From positions 1,550,001 to 1,614,000 of the forward strand of contig NZ_CP035914.1 of NCBI RefSeq assembly GCF_004209775.1: a stretch of 64,000 nt of DNA. The letters run 5' to 3'. This stretch comes from Synechococcus sp. WH 8101. GTDB taxonomy: Bacteria > Cyanobacteriota > Cyanobacteriia > PCC-6307 > Cyanobiaceae. The position numbers and the translations under genes were made by a program. The first letter of the stretch is position 1; the number at the start of each line of letters is the position of its first letter. Below are positions 47,030-54,995 of the stretch, piece after piece. The notes under the pieces are model-generated. The model did no database searches and was not told where the DNA came from. It worked only from the letters and a program-made list of their open reading frames with translations.

Positions 47030-47320
47030 ATGAACAACCGCATTCGCGTGCTGCAAAGACAACCCAAGCGAATTTCAATCACCCTCAGTCACAATGTTCA
47101 TGACGCACTCCTCACACGCTCAGAAGACGAAGGACGCTCCGTATCGAATCTCTGCGCCTTTCTGCTTGAAGAGGCCCTTCGCGACCCTTTGCGCAACGGA
47201 CAAGCCAATATGGCCTATGGCCAGACCAACGCCCTGAACACTGGCCCCGGCAACGGCTTCAATCCAAGCCCCGGGATGGCAGGGAAACATCCGCCGATCA
47301 ACAAACCCCGTTACTTTTGA
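47030..47320 (+). CDS. Ribbon-helix-helix protein, GRSxSNLxAFLLE family
   Basis: 96 residues. KRISITLSHNVHDALLTRSE then DEGRSVSNLCAFLLEEAL forms an RHH DNA-binding fold; the C-terminal 40 residues are Gly/Asn/Pro-rich (NALNTGPGNGFNPSPGMAGK) and probably disordered. It is divergent from the Gly-Gly peptide genes across 230 bases and may regulate them. Two further genes in the window (51744, 57925) share the GRSxSNLAA motif. Confidence 0.75.
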   Translation: MNNRIRVLQRQPKRISITLSHNVHDALLTRSEDEGRSVSNLCAFLLEEALRDPLRNGQANMAYGQTNALNTGPGNGFNPSPGMAGKHPPINKPRYF

Positions 47321-47327
47321 AATGGCA

Positions 47328-47358
47328 AAGCCCCGGCCTGACCAACCGGGGCTTCTTT
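47328..47358. terminator. Bidirectional terminator between RHH gene and cfa-like gene
   Basis: AAGCCCCGG and CCGGGGCTT form nine-base arms around a nine-base loop, with TCTTT on the right and A residues on the left. It lies between the convergent stop codons at 47320 and 47379. Confidence 0.82.
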
Positions 47359-47378
47359 GTGTCGCCATCTGCCTTGGC

Positions 47379-48482
47379 TCAGAGGGCGGGACGCAGGAGC
47401 AACTGCCAGAGCTGGCCATGGCCAGAGCGGAAGTAACCCGCACAACCGAGAAGGTAGTAACGCCACATCCGGTAAAACTCATCGCTGAGCGTCCCTTGCA
47501 ACAGGGGCCAGTGGGCTGAGAACTTCTCCCACCAAGCCAACAGGGTGCGTTCATAGTGGAGTCCATAGTTTTCCCAGCTTTGCAGCTGAAAGACCCCCTC
47601 AACGGCTTGCGCTAACTGGGACGGGGCTGGCAGGCGACCACCCGGGAAGATGTAGCGCTCAATCCATGGATCGGTTTGGGCGGTGGTCACAAAGTGACCG
47701 ATTGTCTGCAACAGGAAGAGGCCATCCGGCAGCAAGCAATCCCGCAAGATCCGATGATACGTGCCTTGATTGACGGGACCCACATGCTCAAACATTCCCA
47801 CAGATACGATGCGATCAAAGCGCGGTTGATTCAGTTGCGGCAGGGAGCGATAATCAGCCATCAGCACCTCAATCGGCCAATGGGTGTGGTGATCACGGAT
47901 ATAGGCATACTGTCGCGCTGAAATCGTGATCCCATAGCCTTGCACCCCATAGTGCTCGCAGGCATAGGCCAACAAGCCGCCCCAGCCGCAGCCCACATCA
48001 AGGAGGCGATGGCCAGGCTGTAACTCCAGTTTGCGGCAGATCAGATCCAGCTTGCGTTCCTGGGCCTGATCCAGGGTGTCGCCGTCGTTCCAGATCGCAC
48101 AGCTGTAAATCCGCCTGGCATCGAGCATGGCCGCGTACACCCTCGGATCGATGTCGTAATGCACCCGCCCTACGCGAAAGGACCGATGCAGGGTCTGGGG
48201 ATTCAGCATCCACTCCCGTAGCCGCTGCCAGGCTTCTCGAAGACCCTGCAAAGGATTAGCCTCAAGCTGATAGCGAGCACGCAAGAGCCGTGCAATCAAC
48301 TCCGGCAGATCATCACAATCCCAATCACCACGAACATATCCCTCCCCAAGAGCCAGCCCTCCCCTCTGAAGCAGGTCAGAAAAAAGACCCCGATCATGCA
48401 CATCGAGGTCATAGGGCCTTTGGCCATCAAAGCGAACATCTGCCATCGAGGCGATGGTCTCAATGAGAGCTGGTGCGGTCAT
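47379..48482 (-). CDS. cfa: Cyclopropane-fatty-acyl-phospholipid synthase family methyltransferase
   Basis: Transfers a methylene group from SAM to unsaturated lipid chains, stiffening membranes under stress. 367 residues: N-terminal lipid-binding domain (GLALGEGYVRGDWDCDDL), HYDIDPRVYAAMLDARRIYS, SAM site HRLLDVGCGWGGLLAYACEH, and VSVGMFEHVGPVNQ. ATG 48482. It is downstream of hsp20 on the same strand after 100 bases without a terminator, so the two may be co-expressed. Other SAM-dependent lipid methyltransferases of the family are possible. Confidence 0.87.
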   Translation of the reverse strand: MTAPALIETIASMADVRFDGQRPYDLDVHDRGLFSDLLQRGGLALGEGYVRGDWDCDDLPELIARLLRARYQLEANPLQGLREAWQRLREWMLNPQTLHRSFRVGRVHYDIDPRVYAAMLDARRIYSCAIWNDGDTLDQAQERKLDLICRKLELQPGHRLLDVGCGWGGLLAYACEHYGVQGYGITISARQYAYIRDHHTHWPIEVLMADYRSLPQLNQPRFDRIVSVGMFEHVGPVNQGTYHRILRDCLLPDGLFLLQTIGHFVTTAQTDPWIERYIFPGGRLPAPSQLAQAVEGVFQLQSWENYGLHYERTLLAWWEKFSAHWPLLQGTLSDEFYRMWRYYLLGCAGYFRSGHGQLWQLLLRPAL

Positions 48483-48582
48483 GCGTGGCTGAACATTGCC
48501 TGACAAGGCAAACACGCATCACCAATCAAACCATCACCTGCATCCATTCTGCGGCAGTTGCTCAGCACGGGCACACCAGCTA

Positions 48583-49017
48583 TCAAGACACAGGAATCTT
48601 GATCGCCTTTGTTTCGACCGCGCCGCCCTTGCGGGGGATGGAAATCGTGAGCTCACCATTTTCGCAGTGGGCCTTCACTGCCTTGAGATCCGCGTCTTCA
48701 GGCAAGGTAAAACTGCGACTGAAGCTGCCATAGGAGCGCTCGACCCGGTGAAAACGAGGATTCTTCTCCTCTTTTTCCCGTTTCCGTTCACCTTGCACGG
48801 TGAGTCGGTCACCCGACACCATCACCGACACATCATCACGGCGCATGCCCGGTAGATCGGCTTTGAATTGATAGGAGCCATTGGCTTCATAGATGTCCAC
48901 ACGAGGGCCCCATTCATTCCAGGGCATCGTGGATGTGAATGGCATCGTCGGCATGGCCAGGGCTCGATCCATCATCGCTTCAAGATCATTGAGAGGCTCC
49001 CACTTGATCAAGCTCAT
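48583..49017 (-). CDS. hspA: Small heat shock protein, Hsp20/alpha-crystallin family
   Basis: ATP-independent holdase that keeps unfolding proteins soluble. 144 residues: variable N-terminus (MSLIKWEPLNDLEAMMDRAL), then the alpha-crystallin domain (about 40-138) with YQFKADLPGMRRDDVSVMVS and the conserved GSFSRSFTLPEDAD, and a short C-terminal tail KAIKIPVS carrying an I-x-I/V-type motif for oligomer assembly. The ribosome binding site is inside a hairpin (49018-49038). Confidence 0.95.
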   Translation of the reverse strand: MSLIKWEPLNDLEAMMDRALAMPTMPFTSTMPWNEWGPRVDIYEANGSYQFKADLPGMRRDDVSVMVSGDRLTVQGERKREKEEKNPRFHRVERSYGSFSRSFTLPEDADLKAVKAHCENGELTISIPRKGGAVETKAIKIPVS

Positions 49018-49038
49018 GTCATCACCTCAAAGGTGTGA
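49018..49038 (-). promoter_or_regulatory. Candidate RNA thermometer at the hsp20 ribosome binding site
   Basis: On the minus-strand mRNA, TCA+CACCT (49038-49031) pairs with AGGTG-A-TGA (49027-49019) around a TTG loop, with one bulged A. The Shine-Dalgarno GAGGTG lies in the 3' arm, five bases before the ATG, so it would be hidden at low temperature. The Synechocystis hsp17 leader is a known example of such a short hairpin. Confidence 0.55.
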
Positions 49039-49084
49039 AGAGGACACCTTCAGGATATGAATCCCCGTGAAGGCTGAGGATGAA

Positions 49085-49106
49085 GGGGCTGATCTGCATC
49101 AGCCCC
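49085..49106 (-). terminator. Hairpin after the SpoIIAA-like gene, weak terminator
   Basis: GGGGCTGAT and ATCAGCCCC form nine-base arms around a four-base loop, 12 bases after the stop codon at 49118. The following TTCATCC is a poor T tract, so termination may be partial. Confidence 0.5.
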
Positions 49107-49117
49107 ACTGCATGGAC

Positions 49118-49843
49118 TCAATCCTGGCAGATCCACTCCTGCGCCTCCAGCATGCGCCCACTGGGAAACACTTCGACCCTGGGCTCACCAAAGCCGCGAA
49201 CAAGCCTGTGCGCCAACTGCTGCCAGAGCTCACCTGTGACCACCGCAATGCGGGAAGGTTGTTGCCTGTAGGTGTGAATCAGTCGCAGGTGCTCCCGTAG
49301 CGCTGTCAATGCAAGCCAACCATCAAACTGACGCAGATCCACAAGTACACGGGGGCGCTCACCGGCGGTAAACAGCCTTGACAGGTCTGTCTCGATGCGT
49401 GCAAAGGTCTGCGAATCCAGTAAACCAAGCAGCGTGATCGTGATGACATCACCTGCCCGTTCGAGATGGATGGTGCCAAGGGATTCACTCAACCAACGAC
49501 GTGCCTCATCTTGTTGCTCCAGACGAAACATGCGCACAGGGCATGGAAGCAGCAGGGCCATCACCGTCGTGGCGTGACGGATCAGGGGCTGATCCGTCAC
49601 GACGGCGATCCGCTCGAAACCCTCCCAGTGGCGTAGTCCCAGCACCGCGTCATCGAGCGCTGCTGCCAAGCCAAAATGCTGAAAGCTTGATTCAAACACC
49701 AGCAGAGCCTTGATGCGCTCAACGTCCAGCAGCCTTGATTCGATCGTTGGCACCACACAGCGCTGTAATTCTGCATCACTGACCTGACCACGAAATGCGA
49801 AACCCACAGTGGCTGAGGGCAAGGATTCGATCACTTCAATCAT
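49118..49843 (-). CDS. Tandem SpoIIAA-like (STAS-fold) protein
   Basis: 241 residues in two similar halves of about 115 residues. Each has the SpoIIAA-like pattern of a beta strand, a hydrophobic LLVFES or VLVDLR strand, a helix, and a VVT strand (RIAVVTDQPLIRHATTVMAL and RIAVVTGELWQQLAHRLV). The second half starts near SLGTIHLERAGDVITITLLG. ATG 49843 is chosen since the upstream extension is not domain-like. Function unknown; single-domain relatives occur in stress clusters. Divergent from ybhB. Confidence 0.78.
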   Translation of the reverse strand: MIEVIESLPSATVGFAFRGQVSDAELQRCVVPTIESRLLDVERIKALLVFESSFQHFGLAAALDDAVLGLRHWEGFERIAVVTDQPLIRHATTVMALLLPCPVRMFRLEQQDEARRWLSESLGTIHLERAGDVITITLLGLLDSQTFARIETDLSRLFTAGERPRVLVDLRQFDGWLALTALREHLRLIHTYRQQPSRIAVVTGELWQQLAHRLVRGFGEPRVEVFPSGRMLEAQEWICQD

Positions 49844-50009
49844 TGGATGGGTGAGAACATCGGCAGAACCGTATCGCCTCGTTATCTCGGCCCTGAACGA
49901 TGATCCAAAGCCGCTGCATCCATGCAGCATGCCGCAGGCTGATCCACAGCAACAGTCGCGGTTCTCCTTGGTCACCCGCAAAGTTGAGGCCGAACTCTGT
50001 AGACAGCGA

Positions 50010-50510
50010 ATGGCCAGCGGTAACGGCGTGTTTCACCTCGATTCACCGGCCTTTGGCGATGGCGACCTGATCCCCTTGATTCATACCGCTGAGAGCCTCA
50101 ACCTCTCGCCGCCATTGCGTTGGGCTGGAGCACCGGCCGGCACCCGGAGCTTTGCACTGATTGTGGATGATCCCGATGCAGCGGGCGGTCACTGGGTGCA
50201 CTGGGTTCTCTTCAATCTGCCGCCTGAGCAACGCGCCCTTTCCGCAGCTCAGCCGCAATCGCTGCAGTTGGCCAATGGTGCTCGCCAGGGTTGTTGCTGG
50301 GGCATCAACCATTTTCAGCGCACCGGCTACCAGGGTCCACTGCCCCCTGAGGGTGAACTGCATCGCTATGTGTTTCAGCTGTATGCCCTCGATGAGTCGC
50401 TGCTGCTACCGGCAGGAAGCACAGCGAGTGATCTGCGGGATGCGATGCAGAGCCATGTGCTGGCTGATGCCTCCCTGATCGGACTGTATGGCCGGCATCA
50501 GGGTGAATGA
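50010..50510 (+). CDS. YbhB/YbcL family (PEBP / Raf kinase inhibitor-like) protein
   Basis: 166 residues from ATG 50010, the usual length. The PEBP ligand-binding pocket is recognisable: LSPPLRWAGAPAGTRSFALI, VDDPDAAGGHWVHWVLFNLP and GYQGPLPPEGELHRYVFQLY. No signal peptide in this version; the frame is open to an ATG at 49929, which would add 27 residues. The small-molecule ligand is unknown. The next gene starts one base after its stop. Confidence 0.9.
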   Translation: MASGNGVFHLDSPAFGDGDLIPLIHTAESLNLSPPLRWAGAPAGTRSFALIVDDPDAAGGHWVHWVLFNLPPEQRALSAAQPQSLQLANGARQGCCWGINHFQRTGYQGPLPPEGELHRYVFQLYALDESLLLPAGSTASDLRDAMQSHVLADASLIGLYGRHQGE

Positions 50511-50511
50511 G

Positions 50512-50982
50512 ATGGATCTGTTCTCTGTCGCTCTGTTTTCGGCCTTTGTCGTGCTGCCCCCCGTAGGCCAGGCGCTACGGATCGCCGCACTCTGGATTGC
50601 CTGGCTGATCGTCATGCTGTTCCACGTGGAGCTGGGGTTGATGCCCTTGTTTCATGGTCGCTCCGTGCAGATCGAAACGGATGTGCCCGTCGCCAGGCTG
50701 CCGCGTCTGTTCATGGCGATGTTGCTGTATCTGATGGTGCCGGTGTTGGCGATGCTCTTGGCCTTCCACGCCGCGGCAGATCCGCAAAGCTGGAGTGCGG
50801 CATCCAGCTGGCGGGGCGCCCAGTGGTGGTTGAGCCTGCTCTACACGCTCACCAACCTGATTCACCTCACCGCCGACATCCGCATCCCCGATGCGCGCCG
50901 TGATCAGATCGTGCTGATGAGCTTTCTGACCCTGATCGGTCTGATGCTCAATGTGGAGACCTGGCTGTGGTGGCGCGGATGA
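50512..50982 (+). CDS. Integral membrane protein, unknown
   Basis: 156 residues with four to five hydrophobic helices (LFSVALFSAFVVLPPVG, LWIAWLIVMLFHVELGLMPL, MAMLLYLMVPVLAMLLAF, and IVLMSFLTLIGLMLNVETWL). No family recognised. It is tightly packed between ybhB (one-base gap) and the ZIP transporter (ATGA overlap), so it is probably part of one operon and might act with the transporter. Confidence 0.7.
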   Translation: MDLFSVALFSAFVVLPPVGQALRIAALWIAWLIVMLFHVELGLMPLFHGRSVQIETDVPVARLPRLFMAMLLYLMVPVLAMLLAFHAAADPQSWSAASSWRGAQWWLSLLYTLTNLIHLTADIRIPDARRDQIVLMSFLTLIGLMLNVETWLWWRG

Positions 50983-51731
50983 GCGCCGATCTGACCAGCG
51001 CCATCACAATCGCCATAGGTGCCGTGCTGATGAGCCTGATCGCCATGGTGGGAGCGATCACCCTGGTGCTGCCGGCCCGTCGACTGGAAGCTCTGCTGCT
51101 GCCACTGGTGGCTCTTGCGGCGGGATCACTGCTCGGAGGTGCACTGTTCCACATGCTTCCCGAGGGATTCTCCCAACTGCTGCCCCGCCGTGGAGCGCTC
51201 TGGATCGGCGCTGGTTTCAGCACCTTCCTGGTGCTGGAGCAATCGCTGCATTGGCATCACAGCCATCGCGCGCAGACGCATCGATCAACCGTTGCCGTGA
51301 AACCGATGGCTCTGTTGATCCTGCTCGGCGATGGTCTGCACAACTTCATCGGTGGCCTGGGCATCACCGGCACTTATCTGATCAATCCGGCGGCGGGGGT
51401 CGCCGCCTGGTTTGCAGCTGTGCTGCACGAAATCCCCCAGGAGCTGGGCGATTTCGGCGTGCTGGTCCACAGCGGCTGGCCACCGACTCGCGCCCTGTTC
51501 TGGAATCTGATCTCGGCACTCACCTTCCCGCTCGGTGCCCTGCTGGCCTGGAGTTTTCGCGCCAGCCTGCCCCTGGCCCCCCTGGTGCTCTTTGCCGCCG
51601 GAAACTTTCTCTACATCGCCGCCTCGGATCTGGTTCCAGAGATCAAGGCCACACAGCGCACCCTGCCGGCCCTGGCCAATGTGGGTTGGTTTCTGCTCGG
51701 CCTGCTGATGCTGCAGCGACTGGCTATTTAA
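50979..51731 (+). CDS. ZIP-family metal transporter
   Basis: 250 residues, eight predicted helices. The metal-site motifs are GDGLHNFIGGLGI in helix 4 and HEIPQELGDFGVLVHSG in helix 5, which identify ZIP permeases for zinc, iron or related divalent cations. A short His-rich loop (HWHHSHRAQTH) lies before helix 4. The start overlaps the preceding stop codon (ATGA); a GTG 12 bases upstream is less likely. Confidence 0.9.
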   Translation: MSADLTSAITIAIGAVLMSLIAMVGAITLVLPARRLEALLLPLVALAAGSLLGGALFHMLPEGFSQLLPRRGALWIGAGFSTFLVLEQSLHWHHSHRAQTHRSTVAVKPMALLILLGDGLHNFIGGLGITGTYLINPAAGVAAWFAAVLHEIPQELGDFGVLVHSGWPPTRALFWNLISALTFPLGALLAWSFRASLPLAPLVLFAAGNFLYIAASDLVPEIKATQRTLPALANVGWFLLGLLMLQRLAI

Positions 51732-51743
51732 TCGTCACGCGCC

Positions 51744-51920
51744 TCACTTCTCGCGCGCCAGGGATTCCTCAATCAGATAGGCGGCCAGGTTGCTGATCGA
51801 CCGCCCTTCGGAACTGCTGCGCAGCACCAATCGCTCATACACTGCATGGGCAAGCGTCACCGTGAGGCGTTGTGGTGACTTGAATCGAGCCGGTTGGTTG
51901 GGGTTTCCAGATGGCGCCAT
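51744..51920 (-). CDS. Small ribbon-helix-helix protein, GRSxSNLAA family
   Basis: 58 residues from ATG 51920 with GAGG upstream. QRLTVTLAHAVYERLVLRSS followed by EGRSISNLAAYLIEESLA forms a complete RHH fold. It is a close relative of the 47030 and 57925 products. It lies between the ZIP gene and the P-type ATPase, on the opposite strand to both, so its promoter faces the ATPase gene's leader. Confidence 0.75.
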   Translation of the reverse strand: MAPSGNPNQPARFKSPQRLTVTLAHAVYERLVLRSSSEGRSISNLAAYLIEESLAREK

Positions 51921-51996
51921 ACCTCAAGAACAACGCAACGTTTCAGCGGCACAACACCCCGCGAAACGGCCTGGTGAAGTCGTGCCTTCATGACTG

Positions 51997-52035
51997 ATGC
52001 AAGCGCACCTTAGTGCTCTTGCAAATGCAAGCGCA
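51997..52035. repeat. Direct repeat of ATGCAAGCGCA upstream of the P-type ATPase
   Basis: Two exact 11-base copies at 51997-52007 and 52025-52035, 28 bases apart, in the gap between the divergent RHH gene (start 51920) and the ATPase (start 52149). They could be paired binding sites. Confidence 0.6.
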
Positions 52036-52148
52036 GCCTTCCGTTGTGGGAATGCGCTGATGTCAGGACAACGAAAATTGAAACGTTTCTGCAGCGCCCG
52101 CAGCAATCCAAACGGCATCAGCCTTGATCTGCCTTCCGGCGGACCCTC

Positions 52149-54938
52149 GTGCAGCTCGCCGCCAGTCAACCGATCTGGGCACTCCAACGCCATCAACTCT
52201 GGTCAGCCCTTCGCACCAGGCCTGAGGGACTGAGCAGCGCAGAAGCGGCAGCCCGTCTGCAGCGCTTCGGCCCTAACAGTCTCCCTCCCCTGCGGCGGCG
52301 CCCCCTGGCACTGCGCTTCACCGACCAGCTGGTGCACTTCATGGCCCTGCTGCTCTGGGTGGCGGGCGGTCTGGCCTTCCTGGCCCAGGCGCCTCAACTC
52401 GGCTGGGTGATCTGGGCTGTGGTGCTGATCAACGCCCTCTTTTCCTTCTGGCAGGAATTCAAAGCGGAACGCACGCTGGAGGCATTGGCAAGCAACCTGC
52501 CAGCCCAGGTGCAGGTGTGGCGCGATGGCCAGTTGCAACAGCGCACGGCCCTCGAGCTGGTCTGCGGCGATCGGATTGTTCTCGAGGAAGGCGACCGGAT
52601 CCCCGCCGACTGCCGGTTGTTGGTGGCCCATCAGCTGGCGGTGAATCTCTCGGTGCTCACAGGCGAATCCCTACCGGTGTGCCGAGAGGACACGATTCAG
52701 TCGGAGGCCAATCTCCCCAGCCGTGAACGCTCGAATCTGCTCCTGGCGGGATCGACGGTGGTCGCTGGCCATGGCGAAGCGCTCGTGTATGCCACCGGAG
52801 CGGAAACCGAATTGGGGCAGATGGCTCACCTCTCGGCCAGCACAAGCCGCGGCATCAGCACCCTGGAGGTGCAGATCCAGCGGATTGTCCACACGATCAC
52901 GCTGATCGCGGTGAGCACAGGCGTGCTCACCTTCCTGGTGGACCTTTTGATCGTTCGCCTCACGCCTCTCGAAAGCCTGATCTACGCGGTGGGCATCCTG
53001 GTGAGCTTTGTTCCCGAAGGGCTCCTGCCTCAGGTGACACTCACCCTGGCTCTGAATGTGCAGCGCATGGCCCGGCGCCAGGCGCTGGTGCGCAGACTCT
53101 CGGCGGTGGAGAGCCTGGGGTCGGTGGGGGTGATCTGCACCGACAAAACCGGCACCCTGACCCAGAACCGTATGGCTGTGGAGACCACCTGGTCGCCTGC
53201 GGGCTCCGATCACTGCGATCTGTTGCTCCTCTCCGCCAGCCTCTGCAGCAACGCCAGGATTCAACCCACGGAGACTGGACAGTGGCACGCCAACGGGGAT
53301 CCGACTGAAGCCGCCCTTGTCATTGCAGCAGTGCAGGCGAAATGGATCGATCTCCACGCTGCACAGGCCTTCCCACGCTACCGAGAAGTGCCATTTGACT
53401 CCCATCGCCGCAGGATGAGTGTGGTGGTGGCACCGATGACGCCGATGCCGGGGCTGCCATCACCCGCTTGCCCCGAGCGACTGGTGATCTGCAAAGGAGC
53501 GTTGGAGGAGGTGCTGCCGCGCTGCAGCCACTGGCTGAGCGCCGATGCGTTCACACCTCTTGGCCATCAGAACCGTGCGATTGCCGAGGATGCGGAACGC
53601 GCCATGGCCGCCAGGGGCATCCGCGTCATCAGCGTGGCCCTACGAACGGGGGATCAGGCACTCGACAACGCGCCACCCGAAGCTCTGGAAAACGATCTGT
53701 GCTTGATCGGGCTAGTGGGACTTTATGACCCACCCCGCCCTGAGGTGCCTGATGCCATCCGTCTCTGCAGGAACGCCGGCATCAAGGTGACGATGGTCAC
53801 GGGCGATGCGGGCCTCACGGCCCAGGCGATCGCCCGCCAGATCGGCCTGCTCGACCCTGAGCCAGGTAACGACCACTCCTCCGGTTTCGATCCTGTGCGG
53901 GTGATTGAAGGCAGCACCCTGGAGCGAATCAGCGACCTGCAACTGCGCCACCTTCTGAAGTACCGAACGCGACTGGTGTTTGCCCGCATGTCTCCGGAGC
54001 AGAAACTACGGCTCGTGCAGGCCTATCGGCAGCTGGGTGATGTGGTGGCCGTGACGGGCGATGGCGTCAATGACGCGCCGGCCCTGCGGGCTGCAGATGT
54101 GGGGGTGGCCATGGGGCGCATTGGCACCGATGTGGCACGAGAAGCTGCCGACATCGTGCTGCTCGACGACAACTTCGCCACCGTTGTGGAGGCCGTGCGC
54201 TACGGACGAGGCGTGGTCAGCAACATCCGCAAGTTCATCACCTACATCCTGGTGGCGAACATCGCGGAAGCGACACCCTTTTTTCTGATGGTGGCCTTGC
54301 GGATCCCACCGGCCCTCTCGGTGATGCAGATCCTGGCGGTGGACCTGGGCACCGATGTGCTGCCAGCCCTTGGTCTTGGCGCGGAGCGTCCGGATGCCGG
54401 GATCATGCAACAACCGCCGCGAGCACGACAGGCACCACTTTTAGATCGCGGGATGCTGATCCGGGCCTACGGATTTCTGGGGGCGCTGGAGGCGTTCTTT
54501 GCCATGGCTGCCTATCTGATGGTTTGGCAGCTGGGGGGCGTGAACCTGTGGGAGCTACGCGAACTGACACCAAGCCTGTTCAATCACACGGCGAGCGATC
54601 CAATCCAGATGCTTCAACGCAGCGCTTCCAGCGCTGCTTTCGCCACGATCGTGGCCAGCCAGGTTGGTGTGCTGATGGCGTGCCGCAGTGACTGGCGATC
54701 GGCATGGTCGATGATGCGCTCGGCCAATGCGCTGCTCTGGCTGGGGGTGGGTGGCGAGCTGGTTCTTTTGATCGCACTGGTGCTTTGGCACCCCCTCGCC
54801 GCGCTGTTTGGAATGGCACCGTTTCCGGAGCCGATCCTGCTCTGGATGACCAGCTCGGCTGTGTTGATCGTGCTGGCCGATGACTGGTTGAAACGGCAAC
54901 AGATGCAACATCGACGCAGAGATACCGTGCATCGGTAA
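52149..54938 (+). CDS. P-type cation-transporting ATPase (P2 type)
   Basis: 929 residues from GTG 52149. Domains in order: N-terminal cytoplasmic segment, helices 1-2, actuator domain with SVLTGESLPV, helices 3-4 with VSFVPEGLLPQVTLTLAL, phosphorylation site CTDKTGTLTQNRM (near 331), nucleotide domain, hinge VTGDGVNDAPALRAADVGVA (near 636) and six C-terminal helices. PEGLL in helix 4 is nearer the Na,K/H,K-type than the Ca pump (PEGLP/PEALP). The transported ion is not certain. Similar pumps occur in proteobacterial stress clusters. Confidence 0.92.
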   Translation: MQLAASQPIWALQRHQLWSALRTRPEGLSSAEAAARLQRFGPNSLPPLRRRPLALRFTDQLVHFMALLLWVAGGLAFLAQAPQLGWVIWAVVLINALFSFWQEFKAERTLEALASNLPAQVQVWRDGQLQQRTALELVCGDRIVLEEGDRIPADCRLLVAHQLAVNLSVLTGESLPVCREDTIQSEANLPSRERSNLLLAGSTVVAGHGEALVYATGAETELGQMAHLSASTSRGISTLEVQIQRIVHTITLIAVSTGVLTFLVDLLIVRLTPLESLIYAVGILVSFVPEGLLPQVTLTLALNVQRMARRQALVRRLSAVESLGSVGVICTDKTGTLTQNRMAVETTWSPAGSDHCDLLLLSASLCSNARIQPTETGQWHANGDPTEAALVIAAVQAKWIDLHAAQAFPRYREVPFDSHRRRMSVVVAPMTPMPGLPSPACPERLVICKGALEEVLPRCSHWLSADAFTPLGHQNRAIAEDAERAMAARGIRVISVALRTGDQALDNAPPEALENDLCLIGLVGLYDPPRPEVPDAIRLCRNAGIKVTMVTGDAGLTAQAIARQIGLLDPEPGNDHSSGFDPVRVIEGSTLERISDLQLRHLLKYRTRLVFARMSPEQKLRLVQAYRQLGDVVAVTGDGVNDAPALRAADVGVAMGRIGTDVAREAADIVLLDDNFATVVEAVRYGRGVVSNIRKFITYILVANIAEATPFFLMVALRIPPALSVMQILAVDLGTDVLPALGLGAERPDAGIMQQPPRARQAPLLDRGMLIRAYGFLGALEAFFAMAAYLMVWQLGGVNLWELRELTPSLFNHTASDPIQMLQRSASSAAFATIVASQVGVLMACRSDWRSAWSMMRSANALLWLGVGGELVLLIALVLWHPLAALFGMAPFPEPILLWMTSSAVLIVLADDWLKRQQMQHRRRDTVHR

Positions 54939-54995
54939 CCCACGCATCGACAAGCCGGTCCGCACTCCAATCTGCCCTCAATCGCTGTGGGCTCC

